Both the position numbers and the translations under genes were made by a program. A stretch of 64,000 nt of DNA, taken from Oscillospiraceae bacterium MB08-C2-2. GTDB taxonomy: Bacteria > Bacillota > Clostridia > Oscillospirales > Ruminococcaceae. This document shows, one piece after another, positions 53,432 to 61,711 of this stretch. Position 1 is the first letter of the stretch; the number at the start of each line of letters is the position of its first letter. The notes under the pieces were generated by a model. It searched no databases. It was given only the letters and a program-made list of their open reading frames with translations, and was not told the DNA's origin. The stretch is taken from the NCBI GenBank assembly GCA_035621215.1, contig CP141729.1:1572944-1636943 (forward strand). The letters run 5' to 3'.

Positions 53432-53447
53432 CGTACAGCGATAACGT

Positions 53448-53793
53448 TGGTGGAGGAGAGGGGAATTGAACCCCTGTCCGAGAACCTATTCATGCGGCTT
53501 TCTCCGAGTAAAGTTTGTCATTTGCATTCCCTTTTCCGCCCGCTGGCAAACAAGCTGACGGAATTGGTATCCCTAATACATTTACAGTGCCGTGGAACTC
53601 ACCGCAAACGTTCACCACTAATTTGATGCCCTAACCGGCCCGTGGTCCCTCCGACTCGGACAGCTGCTTAATTAAGCAGCAAAAGCTAAATTATCTTCAG
53701 CGTTTAAATTTAAAAGTGTCATGTTTTAAAGAGGTCATGCTCCTCTACTCGCTTACCGGACTGCAAAATCCCCGTCGAAACCTTTACTCCCCC
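53448..53793 (-). ncRNA. ssrA: Transfer-messenger RNA (tmRNA)
   Basis: About 346 nt. The 5' end GGGGGAG pairs with CTCCTCC at the 3' end (one G-U), followed by A and encoded CCA. The T arm AGGGG-TTCAATT-CCCCT is perfect. TTTCGACGGGG after the 5' acceptor is diagnostic. The tag reading frame ends AEDNLAFAA then TAA (53672-53701). It rescues stalled ribosomes with SmpB, whose gene is just upstream. It is also a common integration target, which matters for the flanking region. Confidence 0.95.
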
Positions 53794-53807
53794 ATATCAA
53801 TATAATA

Positions 53808-54278
53808 CTACCGGGCGTTTTCCTTCATGGCCCGGTCAATATCCCGTTTAGCGGCTTTTTTAGCGGCGTCCTCCCGCTTATCATAGAGCTTTTTACCTTG
53901 GCAGAGCCCCACCTGAACCTTAACCCGTGAGCCCTTAAAATAAAGAGATAGAGGCACCAGCGTATAGCCCTGGCGAGCCAGCAGAGAAGCCAATCGAACA
54001 ATCTCCCGCCGATGCATCAGCAGCTTGCGGGAACGCATGGGGTCTTTGTTAAAAATATTTCCGTGCTCGTAGGGGCTGATGTGCATCTGCTTGACAAACA
54101 GCTCGTTATCCTGAATATCGCACCAGCTGTCCTTCAGGTTCACCGTGCCCTTGCGTAGGCTTTTTACCTCGGTGCCTACCAGCTCAATGCCAGCTTCAAA
54201 GCTTTCCTCCACAAAATAATCGTGGCGTGCCTTTTTGTTTTGGGCTATGGTTTTAAACGCTGATTTTTCCATGCTCAT
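53808..54278 (-). CDS. smpB: SsrA-binding protein SmpB
   Basis: A 156-residue SmpB with [20 protein letters not shown] at the start, [18 protein letters not shown] in the oligonucleotide-binding barrel and the basic C-terminal tail that enters the ribosomal mRNA channel. It binds tmRNA, which is encoded directly downstream. Full length. Confidence 0.96.
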   Translation of the reverse strand: MSMEKSAFKTIAQNKKARHDYFVEESFEAGIELVGTEVKSLRKGTVNLKDSWCDIQDNELFVKQMHISPYEHGNIFNKDPMRSRKLLMHRREIVRLASLLARQGYTLVPLSLYFKGSRVKVQVGLCQGKKLYDKREDAAKKAAKRDIDRAMKENAR

Positions 54279-54326
54279 CCCCTCCCCTCTCTGCTATCGC
54301 TCTCATATTGTACTACAAAAACGTTT

Positions 54327-54731
54327 TTAGCGGAACACCCAAAGGCGGTTGATCAAAAAGTTTACAATTAAAACCAAAACAATGGTAATACCCTTGGCTG
54401 CCATTTCCACCAGGCCAAACTGTAAGGTAAAAAGGTTGATCAAAACCACACTCAGGCCCAGCATTGAAAGGCTGAGAACCAAGAACTTCACGAGCTGCGG
54501 GCTGAGGAACTTCTCCCGGGAGCGGAAGGTCCAGCTCCGATTGAGAATGTAGCTGTTCACAACTCCAGCCGAATAAGAAATCACCTGCGAAAGGGTTAAA
54601 TCCCATCCCACAACGTTACGCAAAAGGGTAAACACCAAAAAATCCACCAAGGTGTTGACCACCCCAGTGATGCCGAACTTGACCAGCTTGGCAAATTCAT
54701 CGCTTTTAACCAGCTTGATAATTTTATCCAT
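54327..54731 (-). CDS. GtrA family membrane protein
   Basis: A 134-residue protein with four helices and the GtrA pattern VKFGITGVVNTLVDFLVF. Members are thought to flip lipid-linked sugars or take part in cell-surface polysaccharide decoration. AGGAT lies before ATG at 54731; the longer frame would overlap recR. It follows recR closely. Confidence 0.85.
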   Translation of the reverse strand: MDKIIKLVKSDEFAKLVKFGITGVVNTLVDFLVFTLLRNVVGWDLTLSQVISYSAGVVNSYILNRSWTFRSREKFLSPQLVKFLVLSLSMLGLSVVLINLFTLQFGLVEMAAKGITIVLVLIVNFLINRLWVFR

Positions 54732-54747
54732 AAAAATCCTATCTGAG

Positions 54748-55347
54748 CTAAATCTCACTGCGCCCTTCTAGAGCACGGTATAGGGTCACTTCATCGGCAT
54801 ATTCCAAGTTGCTGCCCACCGGCACCCCATAAGCAAGGCGGGTTACCTTAACCCCTATGGGCTTGAGAAGGCGAGCCAGATAAGCCGCCGTAGCCTCCCC
54901 CTCCACAGTGGGATTGGTGGCCATAATAACTTCCGTGACCCCGTTATCATGCAGGCGGCTTATTAGTTCCTTGATATAGAGCTGTTCCGGGCCAACACCA
55001 TCCATCGGCGAGATCAGCCCATGCAGCACATGGTAAAGGCCGTGGTATTCCCGGGTACGCTCAAAAGCCAAAATATCCCGGGGGTCCTCCACCACACAGA
55101 TGATGGTTTTATCCCGGTTTTCCTCACTGCAAATGGGGCAGAGCTCCTGATCGGTGAGGTTCTGGCAGATTTTGCAGCGCCGGATTTTTTCTCTGGCCTC
55201 CAAAATAGTATTGGCAAATTCCTCCGCTTTAACACGGGGCATATCCAAAACATGGAAGGCCAGCCTCTGAGCGGATTTTTTGCCGATGCCTGGCAGCCGC
55301 TCAAACTGTTCAATCAATTTGGTTAAAGGCAATACAGAGTAGCTCAT
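54748..55347 (-). CDS. recR: Recombination protein RecR
   Basis: A 199-residue RecR with the helix-hairpin-helix [13 protein letters not shown], the zinc finger CKIC...CPIC and a Toprim domain containing [12 protein letters not shown]. It acts with RecF/RecO to load RecA. It follows ybaB after 3 bp in the standard dnaX-ybaB-recR operon. Confidence 0.97.
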   Translation of the reverse strand: MSYSVLPLTKLIEQFERLPGIGKKSAQRLAFHVLDMPRVKAEEFANTILEAREKIRRCKICQNLTDQELCPICSEENRDKTIICVVEDPRDILAFERTREYHGLYHVLHGLISPMDGVGPEQLYIKELISRLHDNGVTEVIMATNPTVEGEATAAYLARLLKPIGVKVTRLAYGVPVGSNLEYADEVTLYRALEGRSEI

Positions 55348-55350
55348 CGC

Positions 55351-55698
55351 TTAAAACATACCCGGCATATTCATTCCGCCGGTAATTTTCTCCATTTCAG
55401 CAGAGGTAACTTCTTCAACAGTGGCCAAAGCCTGATTCATGGCGGCCACAATTAAATCCTGCAGCATATCCACATCCTCCGGGTCAATAACCTCCGGCTT
55501 GATGGTTACAGTCTTGACTCTTTTATCACCGGTCATGATGACTTCAACAGCCCCGCCGCCCACAGTCTCGGTAAATTCCCGCGTATTCAGCTCCTCTTGC
55601 TTTTCTCCAATAAGAGTCTGCATTTTCTGGGCCTGTTTGATCATAGCATTCATATTCTGGGCTCCGCCGCCCATACCCTGTGGCAATCTTGCTTTCAT
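55351..55698 (-). CDS. YbaB/EbfC nucleoid-associated protein
   Basis: A 115-residue member of the YbaB/EbfC family, with NMNAMIKQAQKMQ at the N-terminus and the central GGGAVEVIMTGDKRVKTVTIKPEVI beta region. It binds DNA as a dimer. Position between dnaX and recR confirms the assignment. Confidence 0.95.
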   Translation of the reverse strand: MKARLPQGMGGGAQNMNAMIKQAQKMQTLIGEKQEELNTREFTETVGGGAVEVIMTGDKRVKTVTIKPEVIDPEDVDMLQDLIVAAMNQALATVEEVTSAEMEKITGGMNMPGMF

Positions 55699-55787
55699 AA
55701 ATAGAATCCTCCTATGTTATACAAGTTAAATAATTAAAATAAATGGCTAGGTTTAGCCACAGATACACTTGATAGACTAGATAATTT

Positions 55788-57359
55788 TCAGCTTTCTTTA
55801 ACCGGCACACCCAGCTCAGAAGCCTTTTTCAGCAGCAAATCCACTGGACTGACTGCGGAGGCCTTTTCATACTTGGCCTCGTTATAAGGCCCAAGGCGGC
55901 AGGTTATACCAGTGACCGCTAAAATAGCCTGACGCAGGCTATCCTTAGCATAAGAATCCCCCCGAACCATCTGCGCAAACAGATCCCCGTTGGCCTCAAC
56001 CAGCACCAAATCCCCACCCAAATAAGCGCTGGAATCGGAAAGAGCACCATAGAGTGCCTTGTTTTTCTGCTGGAGAATCTGCAAAACCTCGTTCCAGCGC
56101 TGGAAAGGCTGAACCTTAATTTTGTCAGCGGCTGTAATGGGATTGGCCTCAGCCGCAGGAACAGCAGGCTTGGCAGGTACCGGCATCTGAACCGGAGCTG
56201 TCTGGGGGATGCTCTTGGCCTTTACCTCCAGCTCCAGCTTTTCCAATCGGGTCAGCAAAGCCTCGGGGGCAGTGCTCAGGGCCGGGTCGCACAGCTTGAC
56301 CAGACACAGCTCCAGCTCGGTGCGGCGCTGTGTGGTGCGGGACATTCTGCCCATGGCGTCCTGCAAGGTTCCAAGGCAAGCCAGAATCTGGCTCATAGAA
56401 AGCTTTTGTGCCTGTTCCCGGTACTGGGTCAGCTCCTCCGGCAGGCAGGCCACCAAATCCCCCGGATCATCCAAGGATTTGACCACCATCATATTGCGGT
56501 AAAAGCCGATCAGCTGCTGGCAAAGGCGCTCGTAATCCACCGATTGAGCCCAAAGCCCTTCTACCACCTGCAAAACAGCACCAATATCCCCCCCAATCAC
56601 ACCTTGGGAGATTTCAAAAAGATGCCCGCTTCCCGTCAGCCCGGCAGACTGGGCCACCACCTGTGGTGTAATGGAATCGCTGCGGCTCCAGCACAAATCC
56701 AGCAGAGAGAGGGCATCCCGCATGCCGCCATCCGAAAGCTTAGCGATTAGAAGGGCAGCTTCTTCCTCGAGAGCAAAGCCCTCCTGCTCCGCCACATACA
56801 GCAGACGGTCGGCAATAATCCGGCTGTCGATCCGGCGGAAATCAAACCGCTGACAACGGGATAAAATCGTGGCCGGCACCTTGTGTATCTCGGTGGTGGC
56901 CAGAATAAAAATCACATGAGCCGGCGGCTCCTCCATAATTTTCAGCAAGGCGTTGAAAGCGCCGGTGCTGAGCATATGAGCCTCGTCGATGATATAAACC
57001 CGGTATTTTGCCACAGCGGGGGTGAAGTTTGCCTCCTCCCGCAAATCCCGGATGTTATCCACACCACTGTTGCTGGCGGCATCGATCTCGGTTACATCCA
57101 TAAGATTGTCCGCATCAATGCCGGTGCAGATCATGCAGTGGCCGCAGGGGTTCCCCTCATGAGGCTCTAAGCAGTTGACCGCCTTGGCAATGATTTTGGA
57201 GCAGGTAGTTTTACCTGTCCCCCGGGTTCCGGTGAACAGGTAAGCGTGAGACGGCTTGCCTGCCGCAATTTCATTTTTCAGGGTAGTGGTAATATGTTCC
57301 TGGCCCACAACATCGTCAAAGCTTTTGGGCCGCCATTTTCTGTATAAGGCTTGGTACAT
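55788..57359 (-). CDS. dnaX: DNA polymerase III subunit gamma/tau
   Basis: A 523-residue clamp-loader ATPase. The AAA+ core has Walker A GTRGTGKTT, the zinc cysteines in CLEPHEGNPCGHCMIC, Walker B DEAHML and the sensor SRCQRFDFRR. The C-terminal third contains a Pro/Ala-rich linker and a tau-like domain. First gene of dnaX-ybaB-recR. The SRP RNA gene lies just upstream. Confidence 0.97.
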   Translation of the reverse strand: MYQALYRKWRPKSFDDVVGQEHITTTLKNEIAAGKPSHAYLFTGTRGTGKTTCSKIIAKAVNCLEPHEGNPCGHCMICTGIDADNLMDVTEIDAASNSGVDNIRDLREEANFTPAVAKYRVYIIDEAHMLSTGAFNALLKIMEEPPAHVIFILATTEIHKVPATILSRCQRFDFRRIDSRIIADRLLYVAEQEGFALEEEAALLIAKLSDGGMRDALSLLDLCWSRSDSITPQVVAQSAGLTGSGHLFEISQGVIGGDIGAVLQVVEGLWAQSVDYERLCQQLIGFYRNMMVVKSLDDPGDLVACLPEELTQYREQAQKLSMSQILACLGTLQDAMGRMSRTTQRRTELELCLVKLCDPALSTAPEALLTRLEKLELEVKAKSIPQTAPVQMPVPAKPAVPAAEANPITAADKIKVQPFQRWNEVLQILQQKNKALYGALSDSSAYLGGDLVLVEANGDLFAQMVRGDSYAKDSLRQAILAVTGITCRLGPYNEAKYEKASAVSPVDLLLKKASELGVPVKES

Positions 57360-57394
57360 GCTCGCTCCCTTATTTCATAAAAACGCAGACAGTA

Positions 57395-57584
57395 GCATTT
57401 TCATAAAAAATGCCCGTTGTATGCTCGGTCACACGGATAAACAGGTGATCTGCGGCGCACCGGGGAAGCCGCTTAATGCTGCTCGGTTCCCCGCCTGACA
57501 TGGTTCGCAGCGTCCGGTCGCACAGGACCCGCCTATCCGCATGACCGGGCACACACACCCTGCCTGCTTGAGGTTTGTCTCTCT
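57395..57584 (-). ncRNA. ffs: Signal recognition particle RNA
   Basis: The conserved SRP apical domain is seen on the minus strand as TGTCAGG, GGGGAACCGAGCAGCA and CCGGTGCGC. The flanking long arms CGGTCATGCGGATA and TATCCGTGTGACCG pair with each other. A 5' part that may form an Alu-type domain and a T-rich end are present. Ends are approximate, set by the promoter and the T-run. Position just upstream of dnaX is typical of Firmicutes. Confidence 0.88.
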
Positions 57585-57590
57585 TTGGTT

Positions 57591-57619
57591 AGTATACAAT
57601 ATTTCTGGCAAAATGTAAA
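57591..57619 (-). promoter_or_regulatory. SRP RNA promoter
   Basis: TTTACA (57614-57619) and TATACT (57591-57596) on the minus strand are separated by exactly 17 bp, upstream of the SRP RNA. Confidence 0.85.
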
Positions 57620-57694
57620 TACGCTGATCCCCTTTTCGCTATAATGGGTTTTGGCCGCGGTGAACACTGTCTCTGCTTTTTATTTCAGTCCAGG

Positions 57695-57799
57695 GTATGG
57701 TATAATAACCGCAAAGCGCTTATTATACGTTTCATTTTTATGGCCCGCCTTACGGCGATAGCCAATTATACCATTCACTGCGTTCATGATATAATAACC
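57695..57799. repeat. Dispersed ~100-bp structured repeat, copy 2
   Basis: This is the reverse-complement relative of the sequence at 20055-20152, with the same order of palindromes and the same GGCCCGCC-TACGGCGAT core. It is intergenic. The surrounding gap, 57620-58099, holds only this, the hairpin block at 57890 and no gene. Confidence 0.75.
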
Positions 57800-57889
57800 T
57801 TACTCTTTATCGAAACCAGAAATTTGGGTAGAACTGTGACGGACACAACCGAGAGGCAAACCTAAAATTTATATTTGGCTTCAGTTCGG

Positions 57890-57985
57890 ATCTGGGGGGT
57901 ACCAAGGGGGAGCGCCCCCTTGGCGATTCTTTGCATCCTTTCTCATCGTGGAGAAAGGATGTGCCAGCCGCACGGCATGAGTGCG
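57890..57985. other. Intergenic block of hairpins
   Basis: Three adjacent inverted repeats are present: CCAAGGGGG with CCCCCTTGG, ATCCTTTCTC with GAGAAAGGAT, and CCGCAC with GTGCGG. No coding sequence is seen. The style resembles the block at 22976-23165, without obvious sequence identity. Confidence 0.5.
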
Positions 57986-58099
57986 GAAGTTAACAATATC
58001 AACGTTTTAAAGGTATAGAAGACCGTTTCTCATCAGAATACCGCTTCGCTTTTATATGTGAATACACAACAGTCAAGTTTGCAAGGAGGCGCACTTTCT

Positions 58100-58984
58100 T
58101 TGGACATGATTCCGGCTCGCCAGATTGTAACCCGGGTAAGCCACTCACAGGGGTTTTACAGCTCGGATTATAATATGAATATTTACAGAGGCTGCTGCCA
58201 TGGCTGCATTTATTGCGACAGCCGCAGCAGCTGCTACCGCATCGAGAACTTTGATCTTGTGCGGGCCAAGGAAAATGCTCTTGGCATCATCGAGCGGGAG
58301 CTGGCCTCCAAGAAAAAGCCGGGGCTGATCTGCACCGGTTCCATGAGTGACCCCTACAATCCCTTTGAAACCCAGATGGAGCTGACTCGAGGCGCTTTGA
58401 AGCTGGTGGAAAAATATGGGTTCGGCATCAGTATTTTCACCAAAGGCACGCTGGTTACCCGAGATATCGACCTGCTGACCCGTATCGCCGCTCAGGCAAC
58501 AGTCAGCATCCGCATCACCATTACCACTGCAGACGATAGTCTTTGCTCCCGCATCGAGCCCCATTCTCCCCCCTCCTCCCAACGTTTTGAGGCTATCAAC
58601 GAACTGAGCGGGGCCGGACTTTTTGCAGGCCTAACCGCTGCCCCACTGCTCCCTTTTATCAACGACTCGGTTGAAAATGTGGAAGCTTTGGCCGCACTGG
58701 CAATCCGTCATAAAGCCCAGTTTTTCCATATGATGCCGGGAGTCACCCTGCGGGACGAGCAAAGAGAATACTTCTATAAAATGCTGGACAGGCATTTTCC
58801 CGGGCTAAGAGGCCGCTATCAGGAAACCTTTGGCCAACGGTATTATTGTTCTTCGCCAAACAGCAGAAAGCTTTACTCCGCCCTCAAAAAGGCATTGGCA
58901 GGCAGCGGCATTCCCACAGGGGACGATGCTATTCTGGCCGCCCAGCGGGATCGGAATCCACCTGCCCAGCTTTCGCTGTTTTAA
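58100..58984 (+). CDS. SPL family radical SAM protein
   Basis: A roughly 294-residue radical SAM protein of the spore-photoproduct-lyase-like group (COG1533). The 4Fe-4S cysteines are C32, C36 and C39 in CCHGCIYC, preceded by NMNIYRG. GSMSDPYNPFE and the late SSPNSRKLY are typical. A TTG at 58100, ten bases after AAGGAGG, is the best start; ATG at 58106 and GTG at 58058 are alternatives. Function of this subgroup is not firmly known; it is unlikely to be true spore photoproduct lyase. Confidence 0.85.
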   Translation: MDMIPARQIVTRVSHSQGFYSSDYNMNIYRGCCHGCIYCDSRSSCYRIENFDLVRAKENALGIIERELASKKKPGLICTGSMSDPYNPFETQMELTRGALKLVEKYGFGISIFTKGTLVTRDIDLLTRIAAQATVSIRITITTADDSLCSRIEPHSPPSSQRFEAINELSGAGLFAGLTAAPLLPFINDSVENVEALAALAIRHKAQFFHMMPGVTLRDEQREYFYKMLDRHFPGLRGRYQETFGQRYYCSSPNSRKLYSALKKALAGSGIPTGDDAILAAQRDRNPPAQLSLF

Positions 58985-59005
58985 ATAAAAAATGCTTATC
59001 TTTGC

Positions 59006-59034
59006 TTGACAAAACACTCTACTGCAGGTATAAT
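59006..59034 (+). promoter_or_regulatory. Consensus sigma-A promoter of rplJ-rplL
   Basis: TTGACA (59006-59011) and TATAAT (59029-59034) with a 17-bp spacer give a perfect promoter, as expected for ribosomal protein genes. Confidence 0.95.
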
Positions 59035-59040
59035 AAATGA

Positions 59041-59250
59041 GCTGTCGTATTTTCCTAAGACAGCAGGCGCCGTTTTTACGGCTGAAATGAGCTTTTGGCT
59101 CGGCCTGCCGAGGAAGACATATTATCAGAATAACTGTGGTGAAGGTTCTTTGCCGTTTCTGTGTATGCTCTTTCCAAGGCTTTTGGAGGGGGCAATTTTT
59201 ATTGCCCGGGCATACCGCCTCTTGTGTATGCCGAAAGCACCACTATAGGA
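59041..59250 (+). promoter_or_regulatory. L10 ribosomal protein leader
   Basis: A 210-nt structured leader lies between promoter and rplJ. It includes GGGCAAT (59189-59195) paired with ATTGCCC (59200-59206) and an outer GTATGC (59162) paired with GCATAC (59209). L10(L12)4 binds such a leader to repress its own translation. Confidence 0.8.
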
Positions 59251-59260
59251 GGTGAAAATT

Positions 59261-59794
59261 TTGCCAAGTGAAAAAATACTTCTAGAAAAACAGCAAATCG
59301 TGGATGATCTGACCAAAAAGATTCAGGCTTCCGTTGCCGGTATTTTGGTTGATTACAAGGGTATCAACGTAGCCGATGATACCAAGCTGCGTAAGGAGCT
59401 TCGTGAAGCCGGTGTTGAATACACTGTCATCAAGAACAAGCTTCTCAAGCGTGCTTTGGAAAACGCCGATTTCGGTGATCTGACCGGTGTTCTGGCCGGA
59501 ACCACTGCTCTGGCTACCCACGAGACCGATGCCGTTATCGCTGCTAAAATCCTGAGCAAGTTTGCCGAGAACAAGAAGAATTTCTTTAATCTCAAAGCAG
59601 GCTTCGTTGAAGGTAAGGCTTTGGATTCTGCCGGTGTCGAACAGCTGGCCAATCTGCCTTCCAGAGAAGAGCTGGTTGCTCAGACTCTGCGCGGGCTCAA
59701 CGCTCCTATTTCCGGTTTGGTCAATGTGCTTAACGGAAATATCCGCGGCCTAGTCGTTGCGCTGAACCAAATTGCTGAAAAGCAATCCGCTTAA
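59261..59794 (+). CDS. rplJ: 50S ribosomal protein L10
   Basis: A 177-residue L10. The start is a TTG at 59261 (protein begins [10 protein letters not shown]) with AGGAGGTG seven bases upstream. An in-frame GTG at 59252 falls within the ribosome site and is not the start. L10 anchors L7/L12 dimers in the stalk and regulates its operon through the leader. Confidence 0.96.
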   Translation: MPSEKILLEKQQIVDDLTKKIQASVAGILVDYKGINVADDTKLRKELREAGVEYTVIKNKLLKRALENADFGDLTGVLAGTTALATHETDAVIAAKILSKFAENKKNFFNLKAGFVEGKALDSAGVEQLANLPSREELVAQTLRGLNAPISGLVNVLNGNIRGLVVALNQIAEKQSA

Positions 59795-59840
59795 CGTTTT
59801 TACACAAAACTATAACGAAAAAAATTGGAGGATTATTATA

Positions 59841-60218
59841 ATGGCTTCTGAAAAAGTATTGCAGTTAATCGAAGATGTGAAAGCTCTGACCGTTTTGGAG
59901 CTGGCTGACCTTGTTAAGGCTCTTGAGGAAGAGTTCGGCGTATCCGCCGCTGCTCCTGTTGCTGTTGCTGCCGCTCCTGCTGCTGCCGCTGCTGCTGTTG
60001 AAGAGAAAACTGAATTTGACGTTATCCTGGCTGATGCCGGCGCTTCCAAAATGGGCGTTATCAAGCTGGTTAAAGAAATCACCGGCCTGGGCCTGAAAGA
60101 AGCTAAGGATCTGGTTGACACTGCTCCCAAGCCCATCAAGGAAGCCGTCTCCAAGGCTGATGCTGAAGACATGAAGAAGAAGCTGGAAGAAGCCGGCGCC
60201 AAGATCGAACTTAAGTAA
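59841..60218 (+). CDS. rplL: 50S ribosomal protein L7/L12
   Basis: A 125-residue L7/L12 with N-terminal dimerisation helices, an Ala/Pro-rich hinge (about 38-54) and the C-terminal domain with [20 protein letters not shown], which contacts translation factors. ATG at 59841 follows GGAGG; an upstream extension is spurious. Confidence 0.97.
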   Translation: MASEKVLQLIEDVKALTVLELADLVKALEEEFGVSAAAPVAVAAAPAAAAAAVEEKTEFDVILADAGASKMGVIKLVKEITGLGLKEAKDLVDTAPKPIKEAVSKADAEDMKKKLEEAGAKIELK

Positions 60219-60233
60219 TTTTTTTGCTTTTAT

Positions 60234-60272
60234 AAAAAGGAAGTACAGCTTAGTGCTGTGCTTCCTTTTTTT
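60234..60272 (+). terminator. Terminator of rplJ-rplL
   Basis: AAAAAGGAAGTACAGC pairs with GCTGTGCTTCCTTTTT (one mismatch), ending in T-run. The stretch 60273-60459 shows no gene. Confidence 0.9.
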
Positions 60273-60459
60273 GCTTTAAGTTGCTTTTGGCTTTATGGAA
60301 TCTCACCTGAAATATCCTTAAGATTGAGAATATGTGCCTTAAATTTCCTTGTATAACATAAATTGGTGTGCTATACTTTGATTGTGTTCTCTATTTCGAC
60401 ATTTTTCATCAAAATAGATTTTTGCGTTTTGATTGCAGTATGCCCGGAGGAATCCTATT

Positions 60460-61671
60460 ATGCAGGTTTTTACAGCTCGTTCCAGCGAAACCTACGATAT
60501 GGCTTTTTTATGCACAAATTTGGATAAGCAAATTCAAGAAAATGTAACCTTTGGGATAAATTCTTTGGGAATCCTGATCTGCGATTCCACCATTGACTAT
60601 AAAGAAGTGGTTGCTTTGCTTTCACAAAAATATACTTTTAAGATCTATGGCTGCACCGCTCTTGCCTTTATCCACGTTGGCAAAGCAGAAGATATCAGCA
60701 CCAGCTTTATGGTCATTACCGGCGATGAGGATTTGGTTGTTTCCACAGCTTTGACCCAACCGCTCAATGCCCAAAACAGTGAGGATGCGGTTTGTGCTGC
60801 TTATGAAAAGGCCCGGGAGCAGCTTCCGTAGGAACCAAGGCTCATTCTCAGCCTAATGCCTTTCAGCAGTCAAATAACCTCCGAGGATATTACCCAAACT
60901 GTTGACCGCATCTCTGCCGGCTGCCCTATTTATGGAGCAGTTGCCTCCAATGACCTCGCCACACCAGTTTCCGGGGTTTTTGCCAATGGAGAAATTCACC
61001 ACGACCGCCTTCTGCTGGTTCTTTTGGCCGGACACCTTCGTCCGCTCTTTTCCACAGCACAGGCACAGCTTGCATTGCCGCTGAATCGAGCCGTTGTTAC
61101 CCATTCGGAGGGGAATGTGGTCTACCGTGTGGGTGAATACACCTTTTTGGAATTTATGGCTAAAAACGGCCTGGTAACCGAGGCCAGCCATATGTTGGAA
61201 AGCTCTCTGGCCTCCTATGCCTCCAGCCCGGTGCTTACCTATGAAAAAGGCGCCCACAGGAGCCAGTGGGTAATCCGCCATATTGTCAACGTTGACTATG
61301 CCACGGGAGCGGTCACCTTTACCGGCAAGATGCCCCAAGGCTTTGAAATTGCCATTTCAGTGCTTCGCCGGGAAGATGTTATTGCCACCAACAAAGCCTG
61401 CTTTGAGGAAATGGCCAATAAAATTGCCCAAAACAACACAGATAAATATCAGTACAGCACCTTGTTTGTAGCAGCCTGTGGTGGGCGTTACCTGATTATG
61501 TCCGGTGATACCAGCGCAGAAGGTGCCTGCATTGCCAGCAGCCCCATTCTAAGCCGACTTTCAGCCTGTGGCTTTTACGCCATGGGTGAAATCAGCCCTC
61601 GCCAGACAGGCGAAGGCCCTGAAATGAAGAACTGCGCATTTAACTCTGCTATCACACTGATGGCGGTTTAA
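60460..61671 (+). pseudogene. FIST-domain sensor protein, interrupted by in-frame TAG
   Basis: One reading frame carries FIST-N (60460-60828, MQVFTARSSETYDMAF...) and FIST plus FIST-C (60832-61671) but is broken by a TAG at 60829-60831. The sequence on both sides (EQLP, then EPRLILSLMPFSSQ) joins without a frame change, as expected for one protein of about 403 residues. GGAGG precedes the ATG at 60460. The second half has an ATG at 60856 but no good ribosome site. FIST domains sense small ligands and usually signal to a kinase or cyclase; the next gene is a hybrid histidine kinase. A nonsense mutation, readthrough or sequencing error could explain it. Confidence 0.8.
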
Positions 61672-61711
61672 TTTTGTACTGCGCTTTTATGCTACCCGGA
61701 GGTGATACCCC

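Noticed and set aside
59252-59260. GTG start for rplJ
   Set aside because: It lies within the ribosome-binding sequence; TTG at 59261 gives the normal L10 N-terminus.
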